From Dokdonella_A sp035760865 (GTDB lineage Bacteria > Pseudomonadota > Gammaproteobacteria > Xanthomonadales > Rhodanobacteraceae): DNA of 21,280 bases. The DNA lies in contig DASTSE010000193.1 in the NCBI GenBank assembly GCA_035760865.1, positions 1-21,280 on the forward strand, in the 5' to 3' direction. Below, piece after piece: positions 7,593 to 15,026 of this stretch (positions are counted from its first letter, which is position 1; each line of letters begins with the position of its first letter). Made by a program: the position numbers and the translations under genes. The notes beneath the pieces were generated by a model. The model was not told where the DNA came from, did no database searches, and saw only the letters and a program-made list of their open reading frames with translations.

Positions 7593-10262
7593 ATGAACGC
7601 ATTGGTCCACTCGCCAGCACCGATACAGCACGCCGCCGCGATCCCGCTGCTGCGCACGCTCGTGCTGTGCGACATCGTCGATTCGACGGCGCTGACCCAG
7701 CGCCTCGGCGACCAACGCGCCGCAGACCTGTTCCGCAAGCACGACCGTCTCGCGCGCGCGCTGCTGCCGCTGCACGGCGGCCGCGAAATCGACAAGACCG
7801 ACGGCTTCCTGCTCATGTTCGAGCGGCCGGTGCAGGCGGTCGCGTTCGCGCTCGACTACCAGCGAGCGCTGCGCGACCTCAATGCAGCCGAGGGCAGCAC
7901 GATCGCGTCGCGCGTCGGCATCCACGTCGGCGACGTGGTGGCCTGGGACAATAGCCCGGAAGACATCGCTCGCGGCGCCAAGCCGATCGAAGTGGAAGGC
8001 CTCGTCAAGCCGATCACGTCGCGACTCATGCAGCTCGCGCTGCCGAACCAGATCCTCCTCTCCGGCGTCGCGCATGCGCTCGCGCACCGCGCCCAGGGCG
8101 AACTCGGCGACCGCCTCGAGCGCGTCCGCTGGCGCACGCACGGTCGCTACCGCTTCAAGGGCGTGCCCGATCCGATCCCCGTGTTCGAGGTCGGCGACGA
8201 GGGCTTCGCGCCGCTGAAGGCGCCGCCATGGTCGGGCAAGGCGCATCGCGAGGTTCCGTTCTGGCGCCGGCCCGCGACCCTCGGCATCGAACTCGCCGTG
8301 CTGTTCGTATTGCTGGCGATTCCGGCGTGGTATCTGATCAAGCCTGCACCGGCGATCGCGTTCGCGAACCGCGACTGGGTCGTGGTAGGTGACCTCAAGA
8401 ACTTGACGGGCGACACGCGGTTCGACGAATCGGTCGCGACGGCATTCCGGCTCGCCCTCGAACAATCGCGTTACGTCAACGTGTTGTCCGACCTCAAGAC
8501 GCGCGAAACGGTGAGCTTGATGAACCGCGACGTCGAGGCGACACGCGTGGACCGCGTCGTCGGTTCCGAAGTGGCGATCCGCGACGGTGCGCGCGCGTTG
8601 ATCCTCCCCACCGTGGCCGAAATCGGCGGGCGCGTGCGCGTCACGGCCGAAGTCATCGATCCCAATACGCAGACCACCGTCTGGTCCGAATCCGCGGACG
8701 GCGTCGGCGAAGAATCGGTGCTTCCGTCGCTCGACACGATCAACCGCCAATTGCGCGTCCGCCTCGGCGAGGCGCTCGCGACCGTGTCGCAGGAATCCCG
8801 GCCGCTCGCGAGCGTTGCGACCAGGAACCTCGATGCGCTGCGCGCTTACACGCTCGCGATTCGCGCCTACAACACGGGCCACCGCAGGGAGGCGATCACG
8901 CTCTTCGAGCAGGCGCTGACGCTCGATGCCGAGTTCGCCCTCGCCCGGATCGGTCTCGCGCGCGTGTATCTCACGACCGAACAGAAAGCGGAAGAACGCG
9001 CGCAGATCAGCAAGGCCGTCGCGTTGCGCCAGCACCTGTCGCCGCGCGATGGCCTGTACGTCGACGCGTGGCAATCACTGTTCGGTCCGCAAGTCGCTGC
9101 GCTGGAGAAGTGGAAGGCGTTGTCCGACACCTATCCGACCTACTTCGCCGCGAGCGGTACGTACGGGTACTACCTCTGGCAATGGGCCAATCGCTTCGAC
9201 CTCGCGATCGAGGCGACGAAGAAGAACGCGGTCTCGCAGAACCCGAACCGCGCGGTGGGCGCCTACCTGCTCGGCTTCCTTTACCTGGGGCAGGAACGCT
9301 ACCAGGAAGCCTTGGCGAGTTTCGCCGATGCGAATGCGGCGGGCGCGATCTCGCGCAACGAGTTCTACGCCTCCGCGTACGCCGCGCAACGACGCTTCAA
9401 GCAGGCGGAAGAAGCGCTCGCGGCCGGCCACCAGGCCGGCGTTCCGAGCGAAGACGTCAGCGAACGCATCACCCGCGCGGCGATCCTGCTCGATCAGGGA
9501 AAGTGGAGCGACACGCTCGACCAGTTGAAGGCGGCGTCGGCCGATGCGGTCGCGATAGGACCGAACAAGGTCAGCCAATTCCACGCGATCCAGCTCACCC
9601 TCTCGGGCTGGTCCGGCACGCCGAACAAGCAGGCATTGCGTGACTATTTCGCCAAGGAGACGGATGCATCGAAAAACATCGATGCGGCGGACCGCGGCGA
9701 TCGCCTCGCGCGTGCGCTGCTTGCCGGAGTGTTCGCGGCGCGGGCGGGAGACGTCGAGCCGGCGGGCAAGGCGATCGCGGCTCCGCCGGCGGAAGTCCGG
9801 GACGGCCAGTATCCGCTGCTCGGCCAACTGTTCGCCGTCGCCCAGGCGGAAAAGCTGCGCGCGGAGAACGAACCTCTTCGAGCGATCGAACGGCTGACGC
9901 CGCTACTCGACGGCAGTGAACTCTGCCTGGTGCACGCCTCGCTGATGGATGCGTACGCCGACAGCCACCAGCCGCAACGCGCGCTGGTCGAGGCGAAGTG
10001 GCTGGCCGAGCACCGCGGACGGGCATATGCGGAGCACAACATCGACCGCATCCTGACGCCGTTCAATGTCGCGCAGACCAACCTCGCGCTCCTGCGCGCA
10101 GCGGAATTCCAGTTGGCCGTCGGACACAAGGACGAGGCGCGCAAGGCACTGGCCGACTTCCGCAGCGCATGGCCTGCATCGAGCGACGTGCCGACCGTCG
10201 CAAAACGGGTGGATGCGGTGAAGGCAGCGATCGATGCGAGCGACGACGCCCCTGCCGGCTAG
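7593..10262 (+). CDS. Membrane-anchored class III cyclase with TolB-like and TPR region (cassette 1)
   Basis: An 889-residue protein. Residues about 20-200 form a class III nucleotidyl cyclase domain; candidate metal aspartates are D27 (LVLCDIVDST) and D70 (EIDKTDGF). A transmembrane helix spans about 229-249 with basic residues before it, predicting a cytosolic cyclase and a periplasmic C-terminal part. That part starts with a TolB-like segment (DWVVVGDLKNLTGD) and continues as degenerate TPR-like helical repeats. I recognise the NCBI family 'putative peptide modification system cyclase', a known companion of SagB-related dehydrogenases. By eye, the usual catalytic Asn four residues before the conserved Arg is Pro (K-P-I-T-S-R, P140/R144), so activity is uncertain. 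The ATG at 7593 has AAGG nine bases upstream. The stop shares a CTAG with the stop of the peptide gene on the other strand. Confidence 0.85.
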   Translation: MNALVHSPAPIQHAAAIPLLRTLVLCDIVDSTALTQRLGDQRAADLFRKHDRLARALLPLHGGREIDKTDGFLLMFERPVQAVAFALDYQRALRDLNAAEGSTIASRVGIHVGDVVAWDNSPEDIARGAKPIEVEGLVKPITSRLMQLALPNQILLSGVAHALAHRAQGELGDRLERVRWRTHGRYRFKGVPDPIPVFEVGDEGFAPLKAPPWSGKAHREVPFWRRPATLGIELAVLFVLLAIPAWYLIKPAPAIAFANRDWVVVGDLKNLTGDTRFDESVATAFRLALEQSRYVNVLSDLKTRETVSLMNRDVEATRVDRVVGSEVAIRDGARALILPTVAEIGGRVRVTAEVIDPNTQTTVWSESADGVGEESVLPSLDTINRQLRVRLGEALATVSQESRPLASVATRNLDALRAYTLAIRAYNTGHRREAITLFEQALTLDAEFALARIGLARVYLTTEQKAEERAQISKAVALRQHLSPRDGLYVDAWQSLFGPQVAALEKWKALSDTYPTYFAASGTYGYYLWQWANRFDLAIEATKKNAVSQNPNRAVGAYLLGFLYLGQERYQEALASFADANAAGAISRNEFYASAYAAQRRFKQAEEALAAGHQAGVPSEDVSERITRAAILLDQGKWSDTLDQLKAASADAVAIGPNKVSQFHAIQLTLSGWSGTPNKQALRDYFAKETDASKNIDAADRGDRLARALLAGVFAARAGDVEPAGKAIAAPPAEVRDGQYPLLGQLFAVAQAEKLRAENEPLRAIERLTPLLDGSELCLVHASLMDAYADSHQPQRALVEAKWLAEHRGRAYAEHNIDRILTPFNVAQTNLALLRAAEFQLAVGHKDEARKALADFRSAWPASSDVPTVAKRVDAVKAAIDASDDAPAG

Positions 10263-10543
10263 GACTTCGTGCTGAGTCGCAGATTCGGGACGGCCATGCT
10301 CTGCGCGGCCGCGAACGTGTTGTTCTGCAGCTGCTGATGCGCTTCGAGGAAATCGCTCTTCGGCTTGAGCGTGCACTGCACGAGGCACGCCGCGCTCATG
10401 TTGGCGATCGTCGCGGCCGGTACGCCGATCTCGAGCAGGGCGGCAGCCGGCTTCTCTTCGTAACGGCGTCGAAAACCGTCGTTGGTCGCCAATTCCAGCA
10501 GCAGCTTCAGCGTCTGCTCGTTGGTGAGCACGGCGTCGGTCAT
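10259..10543 (-). CDS. Precursor-like peptide 1 (NHLP-related putative modified peptide)
   Basis: A 94-residue small protein starting MTDAVLTNEQTLKLLLELAT. The ATG at 10543 has AAGGGGA five bases upstream; the frame is open further but without such a site. Residues 24-40 follow the pattern [FL]-R-x6-P-x3-L-x3-G shared with the other two small peptides here, like NHLP/Nif11-type leaders of modified peptides. The C-terminal half has two cysteines, C53 and C57 (AACLVQC), and an Asn/Gln/Ser-rich tail. It has no signal peptide or membrane helix. It is tail-to-tail with cyclase 1 (stop codons overlap within CTAG) and divergent from dehydrogenase 1. A precursor role is inferred; the cleavage site and the modified residues are unknown. 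Confidence 0.78.
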   Translation of the reverse strand: MTDAVLTNEQTLKLLLELATNDGFRRRYEEKPAAALLEIGVPAATIANMSAACLVQCTLKPKSDFLEAHQQLQNNTFAAAQSMAVPNLRLSTKS

Positions 10544-10725
10544 GTCGTTCCCCTTGGATGGAAATCCGGGGTATTCGCTTCCCGTGTCATCCCGGATACA
10601 TTCGCGCGCAACGCCTTCCTCGCTGCGACGCAGCGTTCGAAGATTCTTCAGCTCCGGACGCGTCGCCGGAGTGTAGCCGCTGTCGGACTGCAGCGGCAAT
10701 AACAGCATCTCAGGAGATCCCGAGC
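10544..10725. promoter_or_regulatory. Divergent peptide 1 / dehydrogenase 1 region with four inverted repeats
   Basis: This 182-base spacer must hold promoters in both directions. Four perfect inverted repeats follow one another: ATCCGGG/CCCGGAT (10564-10597), CGCTGC/GCAGCG (10621-10635), CTCCGG/CCGGAG (10652-10671) and GCCGCTG/CAGCGGC (10676-10697). The last lies 14 bases before the dehydrogenase ribosome binding site (AGGAG, 10712-10716). They could be operators or leader hairpins. No clear -35/-10 pair was identified. Confidence 0.45.
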
Positions 10726-11895
10726 ATGCGTGTACGCCGCTGCGGCTTGGTGACGATCGAACCGACCGAACGATTGGCCTTCGATCTGGCTCGTCTCGCC
10801 GCGGGAGGCACCGGCCTCTACTCGATCGCGGAGTGGATGGCCGCGGTGCCCCATGCCGATCGCGAGGTGCGGCTCACGATGGAGCAGGTGATCGCCGTCG
10901 GCCGCTTTTCGCCGACCGCGTGGACCGACCATGACGCATTGCGCGAGACGTTTTCCTCGCCGGACGCACTCGCCGACCTCATCGAGAAGGGGCCGATCGT
11001 GGTGGAAGGCTCGGAGTCGGATCGACGCGACCGTGCCTTGCGCGACGCCGAATGGCGCGGACACGCCGCGGTCATGCACTACACGTCGCGCTGGCGAGGC
11101 GTCGATACCGAAGCCGTTCAACGTCAGTTCGTCGAACACTTCGAGGACGACCTGCTCGATCGCCTCGGTCCCGCACCGCCGCCGGTCAGGGAGCGCTCGT
11201 CCGCTGCGGAACGCATCCGTTTGCCGAAGGCCGAGCCTTCGCCGCTGGACCGGATCCTCGACCGTCGCGTGACCTGTCGCAATTTCGACGCCGAGGCGTA
11301 CCTGACGCGGGAGCAGTTCGCCGCGGTGCTCTATCGCGCCTACGGCGCGAGGGCCGTCGATCACTACGCCCCCGGCATCGACCTCCTGAAGAAGGCCGTG
11401 CCCTCCGCGGGCGGGCTCCATCCCACCGAAGCCTACGTGCTCGTTCGATCCGTGCGCGGGCTCGCTCCGGGCATGTACCACTATCACCCGGTCGAGCACG
11501 CGCTCGAACCGATCAGGACGATCTCGCCGGACGAGGCGCTCGCATTGGCGCATCGGTTCGTCGGCGCGCAGTCCTACCTCGTCGGCGCGCAGGCGTTCGT
11601 GATACCGGCGAGCCGCTTCCGGCGCAATTTCTGGAAGTACCGCAATCACTCGAAGGCGTATCGTGCCTTGATCCTCGACGTCGGGCATCTGTCACAGACG
11701 ATGTACCTCGCCGCCACCGAACTCGGTCTCGGCGCGTTCATCACGGCGGCGGTCAACGAGGTCGACATCGAGCAGGCATTCGGCCTCGACCCGCTCGAGG
11801 AAGGCCCGCTCGCGGTGACCGGATTCGGCATGCGTGGAGCGGAACGCAACGAAATCGAGTTCGACCCGCTCAACGCGGTCTGGCCGGCATCCTGA
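10726..11895 (+). CDS. SagB-like FMN-dependent peptide maturation dehydrogenase 1
   Basis: A 389-residue protein of the SagB/nitroreductase fold, matching what I recall as 'putative peptide maturation dehydrogenase'. The FMN-binding half starts near residue 180 with RRVTCRNF. It continues with PSAGGLHPTEAY (226-237), the FWKYRNHSKAYR segment, a D-x-G-H-x-x-Q helix and the C-terminal GLDPLEEGPLAV block. Relatives such as SagB and McbC oxidise azolines to azoles with FMN. Residues 1-175 form a separate N-terminal domain with an S-R-W-R-G motif, possibly peptide-binding. The ATG at 10726 has AGGAG upstream. No YcaO cyclodehydratase that would make azolines lies nearby, so the substrate bond is unknown. 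The divergent peptide 1 is the likely substrate. Confidence 0.85.
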   Translation: MRVRRCGLVTIEPTERLAFDLARLAAGGTGLYSIAEWMAAVPHADREVRLTMEQVIAVGRFSPTAWTDHDALRETFSSPDALADLIEKGPIVVEGSESDRRDRALRDAEWRGHAAVMHYTSRWRGVDTEAVQRQFVEHFEDDLLDRLGPAPPPVRERSSAAERIRLPKAEPSPLDRILDRRVTCRNFDAEAYLTREQFAAVLYRAYGARAVDHYAPGIDLLKKAVPSAGGLHPTEAYVLVRSVRGLAPGMYHYHPVEHALEPIRTISPDEALALAHRFVGAQSYLVGAQAFVIPASRFRRNFWKYRNHSKAYRALILDVGHLSQTMYLAATELGLGAFITAAVNEVDIEQAFGLDPLEEGPLAVTGFGMRGAERNEIEFDPLNAVWPAS

Positions 11896-11982
11896 CGGTC
11901 GCGGGCCGCCCTTGGCCGGCACGGGAGGGGTGGCAGAGCAGTGGACACCGAAACACCCGCCAATCGTTTTCGCGCGTATCAC

Positions 11983-12011
11983 TGGCCATCGTCGGGTATC
12001 GGGCGCAAAAT
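11983..12011 (+). promoter_or_regulatory. Candidate promoter for cyclase 2
   Basis: TGGCCA (11983-11988) and CAAAAT (12006-12011), 17 bases apart, each match four of six sigma70 consensus positions. If used, transcription would begin near 12018 and favour the GTG at 12043 as the translation start. The match is weak. Confidence 0.3.
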
Positions 12012-12042
12012 GGTGCGAATGCAGCAAGGGGCGGCAGACAGG

Positions 12043-14694
12043 GTGACTGCTGACGAGTCAGCGCGGATCGATGGCATGGCCGGCAGCACGACGTCGGTGC
12101 TGCGCACGCTCGTGCTCAGCGATCTCGTCGATTCGACCGCGCTCGTCGAGCGCCTCGGTGACCAGCGTGCGGCCGACCTGATCCGCAAGCACGATCGCCT
12201 CGCGCGCACGCTCATGCAGCAGTACGGCGGCCGCGAGATCGACAAGACCGACGGTTTCCTGCTCGTGTTCGAGCGGCCGATCCAGGCCGTCGCCTACGCG
12301 CTCGCGTACCAGCGCGAACTCGTCGATCTCGGCGCGCAGGAGAAGATCGAACTCGCCGCGCGCATCGGCATCCACGTCGGCGACATCGTCGTCTGGGACA
12401 ACAACGCCGACGACGTGCGCCGCGGCGCCAAGCAGACCGAGGTCGAAGGCCTCGTCAAGCCGATCGCGGCGCGCCTCATGGGCCTCGCGCTGCCACGCCA
12501 GATCCTTATGTCCGGCACGGCCTACGACATCGCGCATCGCGCGCAGGGGGAGCTCGGCGAGAAGCTCGCGCACGTGCGCTGGCGCACCCACGGGCGCTAC
12601 CGCTTCAAGGGCGTGCCCGATCTCGTGCCCGTGTTCGAAGTCGGCGAGGAAGGCCTCGCGCCGCTGCGCGCGCCGGCGTGGACGGGCAAGGCCCACCGCG
12701 AGATGCCGGTCTGGCGACGCCCCGTGGCGGTGATCGGCGAGGTCCTCGCGTTGCTCGTCCTCGTCGCGGTACCGGCCTGGTACTTCCTCAAGCCCGCGCC
12801 CGCGATCGCGTTCGCCAACCGCGACTGGGTCGTGGTCGGCGATCTGAAGAACCTCACCGGCCATAAGGTCTTCGACGACTCGCTCGCCACCGCCTTTCGC
12901 ATCGGCCTCGAGCAATCGCGTTACGTCAATGTGATGCCGGAACTGCAGGTCCGCGACGTGCTCAAGCGCATGGAGCGCGATCCCGCTGCAACCGTGGTCG
13001 ATCGCGCGGTCGGGTCGGAAGTGGCGTTGCGCGAAGGCGCGCGCGCTCTCGTTCTGCCGACGGTCGCCGAAATCGGCGGGCGGGTGCGCCTGACGGCCGA
13101 GGTCGTCGATCCACACACGCAAACCTCGGTGTACAGCGACTCGGTCGAAGGCGTCGGAGAGGCGGCCGTTTTGCCCGCGATGGACGACCTCCTGAAGAAG
13201 ATGCGCGGTAGACTCGGCGAATCGATCGCCAGCATCGACGAGACGAGTGCGCCGCTCGCCGAGGTGACCACGCAAAACTTCGACGCGCTGAGGGCCTACT
13301 CGCTCGGCTTGCAGGCTCTCACGGGCGGACGCGGTGGCGAGGCGCTCACGCTGTTCAACCAGGCAGTCTCGCTGGATCCGCACTTCGCCCAGGCCTATCT
13401 CGGCCTCGCCAATGTCTACTACAGCACGAGCCAGAAGGCGAAGGCGCACGAAGCCGTCTCGAACGCGGTGCGCGATCTGGACCATCTGAGCGTGCGCGAA
13501 CGCCTGAATGCACAAGGGTATGCAGCCTTGTTCGAGAATCCGGACAGCATGCGCGAAAAGTGGTCGATGCTGACCAAGCTGTATCCGGACGATTTGGCGG
13601 GCACGCAGAACCTCGCGATGGTGCTGTGGCAGTACGACAACGACCGCGAGCAGGCGGTGCACTATTTCAGCAAGGTGACAGCGAGCCAGCATCCTCGGCG
13701 CGGCTATGCATGGCTGTACCTTGGCGACATCCAAGTCGCCGCAGAGGATTTCGCGGCCGCGGCGAAGAGCTATGCCGCCGCGCGGCAAGTCGGTTCGCCG
13801 CAGAACTATCTGGATCCGGTCAATCTGCCGATTGCGCGGCGTGACGCCTCCGCGGCGAAGGCTGCACTGGCGAAGGAAGAGACGCACCACTATCCGTTCT
13901 TCGATGTCGAAGCGCAGCTGCGCAAGGCAGCCATCGACGTCGGAGAGGGACGCCTTGCCGACGCGCGCGTCGCGACCGACGCGGCCGTGGCGATCGCCGA
14001 CCAGGCGAAACTCGAATCGTCGCGGCAACGCGCGCGCCTCGCGGGCGCGGCGATCGCATTGGCACAGGGCGACGCCAAAGCGGGCGAAAGCCTCGGGGCA
14101 TTCGTCGCCGATGAGCTGCGTCGCATGAAGGACGCGCGGTCCACCTATGATTTCAGCAGCTACGCCCACCTCGGATTCGCCGCGATGCTCGCGCTGCGCC
14201 ATGGCGACTCTGCGCTTGCGGGGCGCGTGCTTGCGGCACTGGTTCCGGCAGCGGACGCGAGCGGCTATCGCAACCTGCAGCAGCTCGCGCGGACCGCGGC
14301 GTGCGAGGCGCGCATCGACAAGGAAGCTGCCGCGGCGGTCGGTTGCCTGGAAGGCTTACGCTCCGATCACGCCTACTATCAGTTGCGTGTCGCGTTGTTG
14401 CGCGCGTACCGGGCCGCGGGCCGCGACGAGGATGCCTTGTCGACCGCGCGCTGGCTGGCCGGACATCGCGGCCTCGCCACGGCGGATTTCGTCGGTGAGT
14501 TCGCGAGTCAGGTGCCGAACCTGCTCGCGCTTGACGAAGCCCTCATCGAGGCCGTGGAGCTCGAAGTGAAAGCGGGCCGCAAGGACGACGCGCGGAAGGC
14601 GCTGGTCGAATTCAAGTCCGCATGGAACTCGTCGGACCGCGACCTCCCGCTGTCGCGGAAGGCCGCGCGTCTCGACGCGTCACTTGCTCAGTAG
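12043..14694 (+). CDS. Membrane-anchored class III cyclase with TolB-like and TPR region (cassette 2)
   Basis: Paralogue of the gene at 7593, with the same architecture: class III cyclase domain (LVLSDLVDST, then EIDKTDGFLLVF), one transmembrane helix (ALLVLVAVPAWYF), TolB-like segment and TPR-like helices. Similarity is very high through the cyclase, membrane and TolB-like parts, while the last 400 or so residues have clearly diverged. The sensor/partner-binding half has thus drifted faster. The motif K-P-I-A-A-R again places Pro where the catalytic Asn is expected. I prefer the GTG at 12043 (AAGGGG eleven bases upstream), giving 883 residues against 889 for copy 1. Alternatives are an ATG at 12010 and a GTG at 11941 with GGGAGGGG upstream. 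The last 15 bases overlap peptide 2 tail-to-tail. Confidence 0.84.
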   Translation: MTADESARIDGMAGSTTSVLRTLVLSDLVDSTALVERLGDQRAADLIRKHDRLARTLMQQYGGREIDKTDGFLLVFERPIQAVAYALAYQRELVDLGAQEKIELAARIGIHVGDIVVWDNNADDVRRGAKQTEVEGLVKPIAARLMGLALPRQILMSGTAYDIAHRAQGELGEKLAHVRWRTHGRYRFKGVPDLVPVFEVGEEGLAPLRAPAWTGKAHREMPVWRRPVAVIGEVLALLVLVAVPAWYFLKPAPAIAFANRDWVVVGDLKNLTGHKVFDDSLATAFRIGLEQSRYVNVMPELQVRDVLKRMERDPAATVVDRAVGSEVALREGARALVLPTVAEIGGRVRLTAEVVDPHTQTSVYSDSVEGVGEAAVLPAMDDLLKKMRGRLGESIASIDETSAPLAEVTTQNFDALRAYSLGLQALTGGRGGEALTLFNQAVSLDPHFAQAYLGLANVYYSTSQKAKAHEAVSNAVRDLDHLSVRERLNAQGYAALFENPDSMREKWSMLTKLYPDDLAGTQNLAMVLWQYDNDREQAVHYFSKVTASQHPRRGYAWLYLGDIQVAAEDFAAAAKSYAAARQVGSPQNYLDPVNLPIARRDASAAKAALAKEETHHYPFFDVEAQLRKAAIDVGEGRLADARVATDAAVAIADQAKLESSRQRARLAGAAIALAQGDAKAGESLGAFVADELRRMKDARSTYDFSSYAHLGFAAMLALRHGDSALAGRVLAALVPAADASGYRNLQQLARTAACEARIDKEAAAAVGCLEGLRSDHAYYQLRVALLRAYRAAGRDEDALSTARWLAGHRGLATADFVGEFASQVPNLLALDEALIEAVELEVKAGRKDDARKALVEFKSAWNSSDRDLPLSRKAARLDASLAQ

Positions 14695-14934
14695 GAACCA
14701 TCCCATCCCGACCGCGCCATCGACCTTGGCGCGAATGGCGGCACGCTGCGATTGCAGGGCATCCTTCGAGGGAAGGCTGCGCACGGCCGGAACCGAAGCC
14801 GGATCCACCTGCACACCGTGTTCGGCGAGCGCGCTGGCCGGATCGCCGAGGAACTTCTCGCGGAATTGATCGTCGGTGCCGAGCCGATCGAGCAACTGGT
14901 CGAGCTGCTCGGAAGTTGCGATGCCCTTGTTCAT
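14680..14934 (-). CDS. Precursor-like peptide 2 (NHLP-related putative modified peptide)
   Basis: An 84-residue peptide starting MNKGIATSEQLDQLLDRLGT, with GGGAAGGGGAG directly before its ATG at 14934. F24-R25, P32, L36 and G40 fall at exactly the same residue numbers as in peptide 1, marking a shared leader. The C-terminal half is unrelated to peptide 1 and ends in a G-M-G-W-F-L-L-S-K segment. The peptide contains no cysteine, so any Cys-based thiazole or lanthionine chemistry is excluded; Ser, Thr or other residues would have to be modified. Its 3' end overlaps cyclase 2 by 15 bases, and it diverges from dehydrogenase 2 across 92 bases. The precursor role is inferred from context and the leader-like motif. 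Confidence 0.77.
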   Translation of the reverse strand: MNKGIATSEQLDQLLDRLGTDDQFREKFLGDPASALAEHGVQVDPASVPAVRSLPSKDALQSQRAAIRAKVDGAVGMGWFLLSK

Positions 14935-15026
14935 GCTCCCCTTCCCCTTGTCTGTGACGGCATGTGCAGCCAAGCTAAGCTTAGGCGCTCGCGCAGGACA
15001 ACTCCAGCGCCCGGACCGGATGTTCC
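14935..15026. promoter_or_regulatory. Divergent peptide 2 / dehydrogenase 2 promoter region
   Basis: A short shared spacer. It contains a perfect 10-base palindrome, CTAAGCTTAG (14975-14984), in an AT-richer patch, the best candidate for a promoter or operator. TGTGAC (14953-14958) lies 17 bases before TAAGCT (14976-14981), a weak plus-strand promoter match. The inverted repeats of the peptide 1 region are not repeated here. Confidence 0.4.

Noticed and set aside
14953..14968. Possible CRP site (TGTGA half) upstream of peptide 2, attractive given nearby cyclases
   Set aside because: Only one half-site fits; the other half matches TCACA at about two of five positions. The other two cassettes show no such site.
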